Origin: Lachnospiraceae bacterium
GTDB taxonomy: Bacteria > Bacillota > Clostridia > Lachnospirales > Lachnospiraceae
DNA: 63,048 bases
Assembly (NCBI GenBank): GCA_017469935.1
Contig: JAFUFL010000037.1
Location: 1 to 63,048 of the forward strand
Direction of reading: 5' to 3'
Position numbers and translations under genes: made by a program
Notes under the pieces: model-generated
Seen by the model: the letters and a program-made list of their open reading frames with translations, nothing else
The model's database searches: none
What the model was told of the DNA's origin: nothing
In this document: positions 34,157 through 42,908 of the stretch, in pieces
How positions within the stretch are numbered: position 1 is the first letter of the stretch
Layout of the letters: every line of letters begins with the position of its first letter

Positions 34157-35512
34157 TTACCGTAAGATGTCCCTGATGTCTCCGAATCCGAGGTGGGAAG
34201 TGACTACGACGACACTGTCGCCCTCTTTGATCACGGAATTACCGTTAGGAATCGCGGTCTTGCCGTCCGTGGTGATACATGCGATCAGGACGCCCGGCTT
34301 GACTTTGAGCTGGGAGAGCGGGATTCCCACTACGGGCGAATCCGGCTGGATCTTGAACTCGAGAGCCTCGACCTTGTTTTCTATGATCTTGTACAGGGAC
34401 TCCACATTGCTGCCGATGGAGTTCTGCAGGGCACGGACATAGCGGATGATGTTGTCCGCGGTAATGTTCTTGGGGTGGACCAGAGTTCCCAGGTCCAGGC
34501 GCTTGATGATCTCGTCAAAGTCGAGCCTGTCGACTTTTGTGATGACTTTGGCCTTGGAGCACTCCTGGGCAAACAGAGAAAGGAAAAGGTTCTCCTCGTC
34601 CATTCCCGTCAGCGTCACAAAGGACTCGCACTCCCTGATGCCCTCTTCCATCAGGATGTGCTGATTGGCCGCGTCGGCGTTGATAATCACCGCTTTGGGG
34701 AGAGCTGCGCAGAGCTCTTCGCAGCGGTCTCTGTCCTTCTCGATGATCTTCACGCGGATGCCGCTCTCGATCAGCTGCTGGGCGAGGTAGAAAGCGATCT
34801 TGCCGCCTCCGATGATGATGCAGTCTCTCACTCGGCGGCTCTTGAGCCCGATCCTGGAGACAAAATCTCTGGTGTTCTGTCTGGAAGCGACGATACTGAT
34901 GGTGTCTCCGGCTTTCAGCACGAAAGCGCCGTTGGGGATCTCGACCTGTCCGCCTCTCTCCACGGTACAAATCAGTACGTCCGTGCCGGTTCTCTTATGG
35001 ATCTGCGCCAGCGGGCAGTTGTCCAGGACGGACCCTTCCGGAATCCTGACCTTGACGATCTCGACCTTGCCCTTGGCAAATGTCTCGATCTGAACGGCAG
35101 AAGGGAAACGCAGAACGCGCGCCGCCTCGGTTGCCGCCGCCATCTCGGGGTTGACGGTAAGGGACAGGCCCAGCTCTTCTTTGATAAAGCCGATCTCGCC
35201 GTTATAGACGGGATTTCGTACTCTGGCGATCGTGTTGCAGCCGCCGGCCTTCTTCGCGATCAGGCAGCAGAGGAGATTGAGTTCGTCAGAATCTGTCGCG
35301 GCGATCAAAAGGTCTGCCGTCTCGATCCCGGCCTCCATCTGAACCGAATGGCTGGCTCCGTTTCCGACCAGTCCCAGTACGTCATAATTGTTTGAAATGT
35401 CCGTGACCACGCCACTGTCCACATCGATAACAGAAATGTCGTGTCCCTCCTGGCTCAGCTGCGCAATGAGGGCCGCGCCGACCTTGCCGCAGCCAACTAC
35501 TATAATTTTCAT
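34157..35512 (-). CDS. trkA: Trk potassium system NAD-binding subunit TrkA
   Basis: Cytosolic gating subunit of TrkH. 451 residues with two RCK-N/RCK-C pairs: the first Rossmann motif MKIIVVGCGKVGAALIAQL at the start, and the second CIIIGGGKIAFYLAQQL at about 230. The RCK-C domains (about 140-220 and 370-450) are where c-di-AMP or nucleotides bind in relatives. AAGGGG precedes the ATG. It lies just upstream of trkH in the same transcript. Confidence 0.95.
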   Translation of the reverse strand: MKIIVVGCGKVGAALIAQLSQEGHDISVIDVDSGVVTDISNNYDVLGLVGNGASHSVQMEAGIETADLLIAATDSDELNLLCCLIAKKAGGCNTIARVRNPVYNGEIGFIKEELGLSLTVNPEMAAATEAARVLRFPSAVQIETFAKGKVEIVKVRIPEGSVLDNCPLAQIHKRTGTDVLICTVERGGQVEIPNGAFVLKAGDTISIVASRQNTRDFVSRIGLKSRRVRDCIIIGGGKIAFYLAQQLIESGIRVKIIEKDRDRCEELCAALPKAVIINADAANQHILMEEGIRECESFVTLTGMDEENLFLSLFAQECSKAKVITKVDRLDFDEIIKRLDLGTLVHPKNITADNIIRYVRALQNSIGSNVESLYKIIENKVEALEFKIQPDSPVVGIPLSQLKVKPGVLIACITTDGKTAIPNGNSVIKEGDSVVVVTSHLGFGDIRDILR

Positions 35513-35620
35513 ATGCTCTTCCCCTTCTTACGTTAAGCCTCGCAGCGCGTGCGCCGCGCCGCATTCCGGCTGCCGAAAATCAGCCTTTACCGCGATTGTG
35601 CTCTCGGGCCCCGGCCATCC

Positions 35621-36886
35621 TCAGACGACAACTCTGAGAATATCGCCGACCTCAATATCCACCGCCGCATTGGGTTCCGCTGCCTGTCCCAGTTCAAGAT
35701 CGAGGATCTCCTTGGGATGAGGTGCGCTGTCCACCCGCTCTTGCTTCTGATTATACATAGAATTGACGATAATCGGAATATCTCTTCCGTCGGGTTTCAT
35801 AATCTCTACCCGGTCCCCGACGCAGAATTTGTTCCTCTGCATGATGCGGGCCCGCCCCTCGGGAGTGATCTCCTCGACAATCCCCAGAAAGACCGCCTCA
35901 TTGACGTACGTGTTGCTGTCGTAGACCATGGCGCTCTCATCCGGCCTTCCGTAATAAAAACCTGTGGTAAAACGCCTGTAGGTGCACTTTCGGATCGCTT
36001 CCTGATAGTCCGGGATTCTGGACGTGTAGAGCTCCTCGCTCTCGAAGTAGTCGTCCAGCGCCTGCCTGTAAGCCCTTCCGACAGACGCCACGTAAAGCGC
36101 CGTCTTCATGCGGCCTTCTATTTTGAGACTGTCCACACCGGCTTTCAGAAGGTCCGGTATGTGCTCGATCATGCACAGATCGCGGGAATTGAATACGAAG
36201 GTTCCTCTCTCGTTCTCCTCCACCGGCAGGTAGACGCCGGGCCTGGACTCCTCCATGACCGCGTATTTCCAGCGGCAGGGATGCGTGCATGCGCCGTGAT
36301 TGGCGTCCCGCCCCGTAAAGTAATTGGACAGAAGGCACCTCCCCGAATAGGAGATGCACATGGCGCCGTGCACAAAGGCCTCGATCTCCTTTTCCTCGGG
36401 AATGTGGTCCCGGATCTGCTTTATTTCCGTAAGGCTCAGTTCCCTCGCGCAGACGACTCGCTCCGCGCCCATCCGGAACCAGAAATTGAAGGTCTCGTAG
36501 TTGGTGTTGTTGGCCTGGGTCGAGATGTGCAGCGGGATCTCGGGACACGCCTTCTGCGCCAGCGTGAACATCCCCGGGTCCGCCACCAGGATCGCGTCGG
36601 GTTTCAGCTGCGCCAGCTGGCCAAAATATTCCTCCGCTCCCTTCAGATCCGCATTGTGCGCCAGAATATTGGCGGTCACGTATACTTTGACCCCTCTCTC
36701 GTGGGCAAATTTTATGCCCTCCGCCATGTCCTGCGGGGAGAAGTTTCTCGCCTTGGCGCGCAGGCCGTAGGCCTCTCCGCCTATATAGACGGCGTCCGCC
36801 CCGTAGCGGACCGCAGTCTTCAGAACTTCCAGGTCCTTGGCCGGAAGAAGAAGCTCCGTTTTTCTCCTGTTTTTGGTCTGTTCCAT
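35621..36886 (-). CDS. U32 family tRNA hydroxylation protein (TrhP/YrrO-like)
   Basis: Labelled peptidase U32, but close relatives form 5-hydroxyuridine at U34 of tRNA using prephenate. 421 residues: TIM-barrel start (ELLLPAKDLEVLKTAVRYGADAVYIGGEAYGLRA), the Cys-containing signature SYSGRCLLSNYFTGRDANHGACTHPCRW, and a C-terminal beta domain (VEIMKPDGRDIPI). The next gene is the methyltransferase that uses this product in Bacillus (TrmR), which supports the tRNA role. GAGGAA precedes the ATG. Confidence 0.88.
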   Translation of the reverse strand: MEQTKNRRKTELLLPAKDLEVLKTAVRYGADAVYIGGEAYGLRAKARNFSPQDMAEGIKFAHERGVKVYVTANILAHNADLKGAEEYFGQLAQLKPDAILVADPGMFTLAQKACPEIPLHISTQANNTNYETFNFWFRMGAERVVCARELSLTEIKQIRDHIPEEKEIEAFVHGAMCISYSGRCLLSNYFTGRDANHGACTHPCRWKYAVMEESRPGVYLPVEENERGTFVFNSRDLCMIEHIPDLLKAGVDSLKIEGRMKTALYVASVGRAYRQALDDYFESEELYTSRIPDYQEAIRKCTYRRFTTGFYYGRPDESAMVYDSNTYVNEAVFLGIVEEITPEGRARIMQRNKFCVGDRVEIMKPDGRDIPIIVNSMYNQKQERVDSAPHPKEILDLELGQAAEPNAAVDIEVGDILRVVV

Positions 36887-36963
36887 ATTATTCCTCGATA
36901 TCCTCCGACATCGCGCCGCGGCGCGGTGCCGGCCGTCTGCGGCTCCCGGCTTCCGCGCGAAGT

Positions 36964-37662
36964 TCAGGATCTGCCGCCGCTCTCACCGCCGCGCCGGCGC
37001 ACCGACAGGGCTGCCCCGTCGCCGGTCTCAAGGAGCACTGTCCTCAGGCGCGGGTCGCCGGAGATCGCCGTCAGATATTCGCGCATCCTCTTGTGAATGG
37101 TCCTGTTGCGGCGGGTCACCGCAAATTTGGATTCCAGGATCTCCCCTTCCTTCAGGACGTTGTCGGACAAGAGCACCGCCCCCGGCCTCATGAGCCGGAT
37201 CACCTCCGGCAGGAACCGGATATACTGGCCCTTGGCAGCGTCCATAAAGACAAGATCAAACGTCCCTTCCAGCTGCGGCAGGATCTGCGCTGCGTCGCCC
37301 TCAAGCAGCGTGATCTCTTTTGCCCCGAACGCCTCAAAATTATTTCTGGCCTCCGCCGCCCTCTTTTCGTCCCGCTCGATCGTGACGATCTCACAGGGCA
37401 CGGGTGCGTATGTGTGCATGACAAGCGCCGAATAGCCCACGGCCGTCCCGATTTCCAGGATCCTGCGGGGCGCCAGCATTTCCAGAAGACACTGAATAAG
37501 GCCCCGGGTGTGGGGCCGAATAATCGGTATTCCTTCTTCCAGAGCCTGTCTTTCCAATATGCGCAGCTCGGGAGACTCTTCCGCGTGCAGCGACTCCGCG
37601 AAGACGCTGATCCGCTCTCCGAGCTCTCTTTGTGCGGCAAGCTTGTCTATAAAATCTGTCAT
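36964..37662 (-). CDS. trmR: SAM-dependent O-methyltransferase (TrmR/YrrM-like)
   Basis: 232 residues with the class I methyltransferase fold: motif I ILEIGTAVGYSALVM, acidic loop TIERDEKRAAEARNNF, and FDLVFMDAAKGQY. YrrM of Bacillus methylates 5-hydroxyuridine in tRNA. The gene starts one base after the stop of the MltG-like gene, and a U32 protein follows, matching the Bacillus yrrL-yrrM-yrrN-yrrO order. A metal-dependent catechol-type methyltransferase is the alternative reading. Confidence 0.87.
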   Translation of the reverse strand: MTDFIDKLAAQRELGERISVFAESLHAEESPELRILERQALEEGIPIIRPHTRGLIQCLLEMLAPRRILEIGTAVGYSALVMHTYAPVPCEIVTIERDEKRAAEARNNFEAFGAKEITLLEGDAAQILPQLEGTFDLVFMDAAKGQYIRFLPEVIRLMRPGAVLLSDNVLKEGEILESKFAVTRRNRTIHKRMREYLTAISGDPRLRTVLLETGDGAALSVRRRGGESGGRS

Positions 37663-37663
37663 A

Positions 37664-38134
37664 TCATTCTGCCGGCGCCTCCGGGGCGGCCTGCTGTGTT
37701 GCTGCCGCAGGCGCCTCTTCGGTCGCGGCGCTCTCCGGCGGCGTATAAGGGGACGGCTCCGTCCCCGAGATCACTCTCATGATCTCTTCCGTCGTCATCT
37801 CCGACGAGAGCGCGTAAGTGCCGGGGACATATTTGCCCGAATAATCGGAAACCTTCTCCTGGATCACGAAGAGCCTCGCGGAGTTCACGATTCCCTCTTC
37901 TTCGAGCTTTGCGCCGATCGAGGACGCACTCATCCCTTCTTCCACGGTGAACATCACGACTTTTCCGGTCCCTCTGGCGTCCTTTCCCTGCTGGGAGAAA
38001 ATCCCGTAGCCGACTTCATAATAATGCTTCGCCTGACCGGCCATGAACAGGATCGCCCCCGCGATCAGTGCATATATGATCAGACTGCCGAGGGTATCGA
38101 TCACGATTCCGATTGTGGTGCGCACTTTTTTCAC
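37664..38134 (-). CDS. MltG-like membrane protein without the catalytic domain
   Basis: 156 residues starting at a GTG (38134) with GGGAGG upstream. It has one membrane helix (about 12-35), then a segment like the LysM-type part of MltG/YceG (FTVEEGMSASSIGAKLEEEGIVNSARLFVI, GTYALSSEMTTEEIMRVISG), and ends in an Ala/Pro/Glu-rich tail. True MltG has about 330 or more residues with a lytic transglycosylase domain that is absent here. Its place, directly upstream of trmR, is that of Bacillus yrrL (mltG). It may be a shortened relic with a regulatory role. Confidence 0.75.
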   Translation of the reverse strand: MKKVRTTIGIVIDTLGSLIIYALIAGAILFMAGQAKHYYEVGYGIFSQQGKDARGTGKVVMFTVEEGMSASSIGAKLEEEGIVNSARLFVIQEKVSDYSGKYVPGTYALSSEMTTEEIMRVISGTEPSPYTPPESAATEEAPAAATQQAAPEAPAE

Positions 38135-38169
38135 TACACGCCTCCCGTCCTGTGTTATCCAACAATGTC

Positions 38170-39864
38170 TCAGAATGTGCCCTTGTCGATCTCCGTGATG
38201 ATCGGAAGGATCATGGGCCTTTTCTGGGTCTTTTTCCAGAAGTAGTCGCTCAGGTTGTCCCTGACGACCGCCTTAATGCGATTGCGGTCGATCGTTCCGC
38301 GCTCCTGGCAGGCAAACAGCGCGCCCTGCGCGACAAGATTGGCGCCGTTCATGAGCACGTCCGCCTCTTTGATGTAGACATAGCCCCTGGAGGTGATCTC
38401 CGGCGCCGACACCACGTTCGGCGTCCCGCTCTCCATGGCAAATGTCACGATGACGATGCCGTTCTCCGCCAGATGCTGGCGGTCCCGCAGGACGATATTT
38501 CCCACGTCGCCGACGCCCAGTCCGTCCACCAGGATGTTGCCCACCGGTACCTGGCCCACGATCTTCGCCTCGTCCGGCCAGATCTCCAGGACTTTCCCGG
38601 ACTGCAGGATGAAAATGTTCTCTTTGGAGATGCCCAGTTCCCTCGCTAATTTGGCCTGCGCCTTGAGATGGCGGTATTCGCCGTGCACGGGAACGGAATA
38701 CTTAGGCTGGACCAAAGTATAGATCAGCTTAATGTCCTCCTGGCAGGGATGTCCGGAGACATGGACGTCCTGGAAAATGACGTCCGCCCCCTTAATCAGG
38801 AGCTTGTTGATCACGTTGGTGACGGCCTTCTCGTTTCCGGGAATGGGACTGGAGGAGAAGATGACCGTATCTCCCTGTCCGATGGAGATCTTGCGGTGGC
38901 TGCTGTCCGCCATGCGGCTGAGCGCCGCCATGCTCTCTCCCTGGCTTCCCGTCGTGATGATGACCGTCTGCTCGGCGGGATAGTTCCTGAGCTGGTCCAC
39001 GCTGATCAGCGTGTTATCCGGCACATCCAGACAGCCCAGTTCGGAAGCCGTCGCGATGATATTGACCATGCTGCGGCCTTCCACGACGACCTTCCTGCCG
39101 TATTTGTAGGCGGAATTGATGATCTGCTGCACCCTGTCCACATTGGAGGCAAAGGTAGCGATGATGATCCTCGTGTCATTGTGCTCCTGGAAGAGCTGGT
39201 CGATGGTCTTGCCCACCGTCTTCTCCGAAGGCGTAAAGCCCGGGCGCTCCGCGTTGGTGGAGTCGCACAGAAGAGCAATGACGCCCTTTCGTCCCAGTTC
39301 CGCAAATCTCTGCAGGTCGATCGCGTCGCCGAAGACCGGCGTGTAGTCGACCTTGAAGTCGCCTGTGTGGACCACAATGCCCACCGGCGAATAGATGGCA
39401 AGGGCTGCCGCGTCGACGATGCTGTGGTTGGTCTTGATAAATTCCACTCGGAAACAACCCAGTGACACGGAGGAACCGAACTGGACCACCTTTCTCTGGG
39501 TGGTCTCCATCATGCCCTTCTCCTTGAGCTTGTTCTCTATGATTCCCATCGTCAGCCTTGTGGCAAAGACGGGAACATTGATCTTCTGCAGGACATAGGG
39601 CAGCGCCCCGATATGGTCCTCATGTCCGTGTGTAATGACGAACCCTTTTACCTTGTCGATATTGTTTTCAAGATAGGTGGTGTCCGGAATCACCAGGTCG
39701 ATGCCGAGCATATCATCCTCGGGAAAGGCCAATCCGCAGTCCACTACAATAATACTGTCTCCGTACTCGAAGGCAGTTATATTCATGCCGATCTGCTCAA
39801 GTCCTCCCAAGGGGATGATCTTGAGGCCGTCCGGCTTCTTCTCTTTACTTACGTATTTCTTCAA
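38170..39864 (-). CDS. rnj: Ribonuclease J
   Basis: Metallo-beta-lactamase RNase with 5' exonuclease and endonuclease activity, central to mRNA decay and rRNA maturation. 564 residues from the TTG at 39864: KIIPLGGLEQIGMN, the metal site THGHEDHIGALPY (H79, H81, D83, H84), beta-CASP region (LLCDSTNAERPGFTPSE, SGHPCQEDI) and the C-terminal domain. AGAGGA lies 7 bases before the TTG. The frame stays open upstream for another 67 codons through a Lys-rich repeat with no ATG, GTG, TTG or CTG, so a longer protein from an ATT (40047) is possible. Confidence 0.93.
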   Translation of the reverse strand: MKKYVSKEKKPDGLKIIPLGGLEQIGMNITAFEYGDSIIVVDCGLAFPEDDMLGIDLVIPDTTYLENNIDKVKGFVITHGHEDHIGALPYVLQKINVPVFATRLTMGIIENKLKEKGMMETTQRKVVQFGSSVSLGCFRVEFIKTNHSIVDAAALAIYSPVGIVVHTGDFKVDYTPVFGDAIDLQRFAELGRKGVIALLCDSTNAERPGFTPSEKTVGKTIDQLFQEHNDTRIIIATFASNVDRVQQIINSAYKYGRKVVVEGRSMVNIIATASELGCLDVPDNTLISVDQLRNYPAEQTVIITTGSQGESMAALSRMADSSHRKISIGQGDTVIFSSSPIPGNEKAVTNVINKLLIKGADVIFQDVHVSGHPCQEDIKLIYTLVQPKYSVPVHGEYRHLKAQAKLARELGISKENIFILQSGKVLEIWPDEAKIVGQVPVGNILVDGLGVGDVGNIVLRDRQHLAENGIVIVTFAMESGTPNVVSAPEITSRGYVYIKEADVLMNGANLVAQGALFACQERGTIDRNRIKAVVRDNLSDYFWKKTQKRPMILPIITEIDKGTF

Positions 39865-39943
39865 ATTGTGTCCTCTGAATCCTCTGAACTTCTTCTGCTT
39901 CTCTTCGCTGCGCTTTCTTCGGATCGATTTTCTGGCAGCGGTC

Positions 39944-40033
39944 TTTTTATCGGTTGTCTTCTTATCGGTTGTCTTTTTATCCGTTATCTTTTTGTCTGTT
40001 ATCTTTTTCTCTGTAGTCTTTTTGTCTGTTGTC
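39944..40033 (-). repeat. Six 15-bp repeats coding for T-T/I-D/E-K-K
   Basis: Tandem 15-base units upstream of, and in frame with, RNase J. Substitutions between units are mostly conservative at protein level (T/I, D/E), which suggests the frame is translated. Confidence 0.8.
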
Positions 40034-40065
40034 TTATTCGTAATAATACCCTTAAACTCTTTCTG

Positions 40066-40335
40066 TTATTCTTCTTCGATCACGATCCCCAGCTCCTCCA
40101 GCTTGTCGCTGAATAAAAGGAGCGCTGCGGAGAGTTCATTCTCATCCTCAACGATCGTATAGAGGCTCTCCTCGGAATCCCTGTCCGCATCATCCCGCAG
40201 GATCAGGCACATTCCGTCCCCTTCTTCCTTATCTGTTACGAGCAGATACATTTTCCCGCCGAGCTTAACCTGCTCCAGCACATAAAACTCCTCCGCCTGC
40301 GCGGAATCCGTCGGCACCAAACTGATCTTTTCCAT
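40066..40335 (-). CDS. DUF1292 family protein (YrzB-like)
   Basis: 89 residues, acidic, with the DUF1292 pattern EEFYVLEQVKLGGKMYLLVTDKEEGDG and SLYTIVEDENELSAALLLFSDKLEEL. Function unknown; it is almost always found with ruvX and ireB in Firmicutes, as here. AAGGG precedes the ATG, six bases after the end of ruvX. Its TAA stop (40068-40066) lies in the same frame as the Lys-rich stretch leading into RNase J. Confidence 0.9.
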   Translation of the reverse strand: MEKISLVPTDSAQAEEFYVLEQVKLGGKMYLLVTDKEEGDGMCLILRDDADRDSEESLYTIVEDENELSAALLLFSDKLEELGIVIEEE

Positions 40336-40340
40336 ATTTC

Positions 40341-40784
40341 TTAGCCCTTCATCTGCTCTATTTCGCCGCGATGGTTCTCCATGTACTCCTGAAGAATTAT
40401 GCTGGCCGCGATCATGTCCACATAGCGGCCCCTGTCCTCCCGGCGGATCTCCATTTTGTCCATAATTTCATAAGCCTCCACAGTCGTGAGTCTCTCGTCC
40501 GACATCACGACCGGCAGACCGGTCCTGCGTTCCACGTCATCCCGGAACTTCAGTGTGTCCTCTGCCCGAAATCCCGCAGAGTCGTCCATGTTGAGAGGCA
40601 GCCCCAGCACGATGAGTGCGACATCATAGCTTACGCACAGCTCCTCGATCCTTGTGAGCGTCTTGCGCAGTTTGTTCGTCCTGTCGCGCCTTATGATTTC
40701 CAAAGGCTGGGAAGTCATGAGCAGTTCGTCGCTCAGCGCCACTCCGCACGTCCTGGAGCCAAAATCCAGTCCCATCAGTCTCAT
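40341..40784 (-). CDS. ruvX: Putative Holliday junction resolvase / pre-16S rRNA nuclease RuvX (YqgF)
   Basis: 147 residues with the RNase H-like fold: start MRLMGLDFGSRTCGVALSDEL, the middle GLPLNMD, and MSDERLTTVEAYEIM, which contains the conserved Glu/Thr. YqgF acts in 16S rRNA 5'-end maturation; the resolvase role is older and less sure. It lies 16 bases after ireB. Confidence 0.93.
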   Translation of the reverse strand: MRLMGLDFGSRTCGVALSDELLMTSQPLEIIRRDRTNKLRKTLTRIEELCVSYDVALIVLGLPLNMDDSAGFRAEDTLKFRDDVERRTGLPVVMSDERLTTVEAYEIMDKMEIRREDRGRYVDMIAASIILQEYMENHRGEIEQMKG

Positions 40785-40800
40785 AGCAATACTCGTATGG

Positions 40801-41097
40801 TTATTTCTTCTTCCAGTGATTGAATTCGATGTAGTCGTTCATGATCTCTTCGACGAGCTCATCGCGCTCCACCTTCATAATGAGACTTCTCGCACCCATG
40901 TAGTTGGTGATGTAGGTCGGATCTCCGGACATGATGTAGCCGACGATCTGGTTGACGGGATCGTATCCCTTCTCCAGAAGCGCCTCGTAGACGACGGAAA
41001 GAATCTTCTTCACGCCCGTCTCCTGGTCAGGCTGCACCTTGAAATACTGTGTGTTCCCCAAGTCCATCCCGGACTTTCTGCTATTGTTCTGATCCAT
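40801..41097 (-). CDS. ireB: IreB family regulatory phosphoprotein
   Basis: 98 residues with the DUF965 pattern: YFKVQPDQETGVKKILSVVYEALLEKGYDPVNQIVGYIMSGDPTYITNYMGARSLI. In Enterococcus IreB is phosphorylated on N-terminal Thr by the IreK kinase and restrains cephalosporin resistance. A Thr is present near the start (about residue 16, GNTQYF). It is the first gene of the ireB-ruvX-DUF1292-RNase J run, behind a good promoter. Confidence 0.93.
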   Translation of the reverse strand: MDQNNSRKSGMDLGNTQYFKVQPDQETGVKKILSVVYEALLEKGYDPVNQIVGYIMSGDPTYITNYMGARSLIMKVERDELVEEIMNDYIEFNHWKKK

Positions 41098-41183
41098 AGA
41101 AAATAATTGACCTCGTCCTGTACCTGTTTACATTTCCCCGAAAACGGGCATCCGCCGAAAAGAACGTCCGTTTACATCATTTT

Positions 41184-41212
41184 ATAATACCTTATTTCTT
41201 TGGCGCTTTCAA
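41184..41212 (-). promoter_or_regulatory. Promoter of the ireB-ruvX-DUF1292-RNase J operon
   Basis: On the minus strand TTGAAA (41212-41207), a 17-base spacer and TATTAT (41189-41184). The leader is about 80 bases and includes a small hairpin (cccg...cggg). Confidence 0.8.
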
Positions 41213-41298
41213 GGTTTGCGTCGTATACCGGGTGCCGGCAATGCGTCTTGCCCCAAAGGCCCGCGGTCAATGCCGCGGCTTTCGTCCGTTCCCTTCCT

Positions 41299-42804
41299 TC
41301 AGGACTCGCCGTTTGTTCCTTCGTCCGGCACAAAGAACAGCCCCTCCGTGCCGTCCGCAGCGGACGTAAAAGTCCCGGCGGCAAGCTGCCCCTCCCGAAG
41401 TTCCGTCCCCGCCGCTTCGCAGGGAATGTACCCTTCCACATAGCGCTTCGTGTGCCCTTTCCAGCAGAGTCCGAAGGGCATCTGCACCTTCTCCTCGAGG
41501 AGAATCTCTTCCCGCTTTCCGATAAACCCGGCGCGGAAGGCCTTCGACTGCCTCTGCGTCATCTCCAGCAAAATATCGCTCCGCACTCCCTTCACCGGCT
41601 CCGGGATCTGAATCGGCATGGCCACAGCCGCCGTTCCCTTTCGAATCGAGTACTTGAAGACATGCATCTCATAGAAGTTTACTTTCTCGAGGAAGCTGAC
41701 CGTCTCCTCAAATTCCGCATTGGACTCTCCCGGAAATCCCACGATCACGTCGGTCGTGATGGCCGGACTCTCATAATAGCGGCGCAGGAGCTCTATCCCC
41801 TCCATAAACTGCTCCGTCGTATAGTGGCGGTTCATGCGCCGCAGCGTCGCATTGCAGCCGCTCTGCAGGGAGAGATGAAAGTGCGGGCACACCTCGGGCA
41901 TGGCCGCAATCCCTTTCACGAACTCCTCGGTCATGATCCTGGGCTCGAGAGAGCTGAGCCTGATCCTCTCGATCCCCGGAATCCGCCGGATCTGCTGCAT
42001 GAGATCGAGCAAAAAAGCGCCGGACTTGTGAGGATCAAACCGAACGGCGTCCGTCTGCGCGTCCCACTCAAGGCCGTAGGAACTGACGTGAATTCCGGTG
42101 AGAACGACTTCGCGGATTCCTTTGGAAGCCAGCGTCCGGATCTCTTTGAGGATCTCGCCCGGTCTTCTGCTCCTGATCCTTCCCCTGGCATAGGGAATAA
42201 TACAGTAGGTGCAGAACTGATTGCAGCCGTCCTGTATTTTGACATACGCCCTTGTGTGTCCCGGGTCCTCGAGCTGCATGTCCTCATATTCCGGGCGGTG
42301 TGTCAGGTCCGACATGGTCCTGCCGCCCAGCGTGCGCCTGCGCAGCCTCTCGCCGCCGGTAACTGTGTCAGTGATGCTGCCTTCTGTGCTTGTGCCGGAT
42401 CCATCGCTGCCGATATCACCGCCGCTCTCTGACCGGGCATCCTTCTTTTCATTGTCGATTCCCTTGAGAAATTCCTCGAGCAGCTCCGCGATCTGTGCCT
42501 TCCTGTTGTTCCCGATCGCAAGATCGATGGCCTCATCGGTTCCCACGCGATCCGGATCCGTCTCCACGTAGCAGCCCACCGCGATGACCACCGCATTCGG
42601 ATTCCGCTTTTTGGCTTTATGGATCATCTGCCGGCTCTTTCTGTCCGCGATATTGGTAACTGTACAGGTATTGATCACATAGACGTCCGCCTCTTCTTCG
42701 AAAGGGACGGAATTGTACCCGAAGTCTTCCATTTTTTGCCGCATAATGTCCAGTTCATAGCTGTTTACTTTGCAGCCGAGATTGTGAAATGCTACACGTT
42801 TCAA
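41299..42804 (-). CDS. mtaB: tRNA t6A37 methylthiotransferase MtaB
   Basis: Radical SAM enzyme that adds a methylthio group to t6A37 of tRNA. 501 residues: an N-terminal MTTase domain (FHNLGCKVNSYELD, INTCTVT, AVGCYVE giving the first Fe-S cluster), the radical SAM motif DGCNQFCTYCIIPYARG, and a C-terminal TRAM-like region. Between the two domains sits an unusual Gly/Ser/Asp/Thr-rich insert (about residues 121-150). The start is a TTG at 42804 that matches the conserved N-terminus; the ribosome site is weak. It is separated from its usual hrcA-dnaJ-prmA-rsmE neighbours by thiI and iscS. Confidence 0.94.
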   Translation of the reverse strand: MKRVAFHNLGCKVNSYELDIMRQKMEDFGYNSVPFEEEADVYVINTCTVTNIADRKSRQMIHKAKKRNPNAVVIAVGCYVETDPDRVGTDEAIDLAIGNNRKAQIAELLEEFLKGIDNEKKDARSESGGDIGSDGSGTSTEGSITDTVTGGERLRRRTLGGRTMSDLTHRPEYEDMQLEDPGHTRAYVKIQDGCNQFCTYCIIPYARGRIRSRRPGEILKEIRTLASKGIREVVLTGIHVSSYGLEWDAQTDAVRFDPHKSGAFLLDLMQQIRRIPGIERIRLSSLEPRIMTEEFVKGIAAMPEVCPHFHLSLQSGCNATLRRMNRHYTTEQFMEGIELLRRYYESPAITTDVIVGFPGESNAEFEETVSFLEKVNFYEMHVFKYSIRKGTAAVAMPIQIPEPVKGVRSDILLEMTQRQSKAFRAGFIGKREEILLEEKVQMPFGLCWKGHTKRYVEGYIPCEAAGTELREGQLAAGTFTSAADGTEGLFFVPDEGTNGES

Positions 42805-42838
42805 TCTTTTTTTCGGTCCTCTTTCTCTCTATACGACA

Positions 42839-42867
42839 TTGACTTTTCCCACGCCAGAACTTACTAT
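42839..42867 (+). promoter_or_regulatory. Promoter of the HPr-like gene
   Basis: TTGACT (42839-42844), a 17-base spacer and TACTAT (42862-42867), about 40 bases before the ATG. Confidence 0.85.
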
Positions 42868-42908
42868 TAGTACAAATCAAGGAAACTGCACTAAGGAGGT
42901 ACTCACCT

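Noticed and set aside
41255-41282. Terminator after mtaB
   Set aside because: The imperfect ccgcgg stem has no T tract on the minus strand, so I do not call it.
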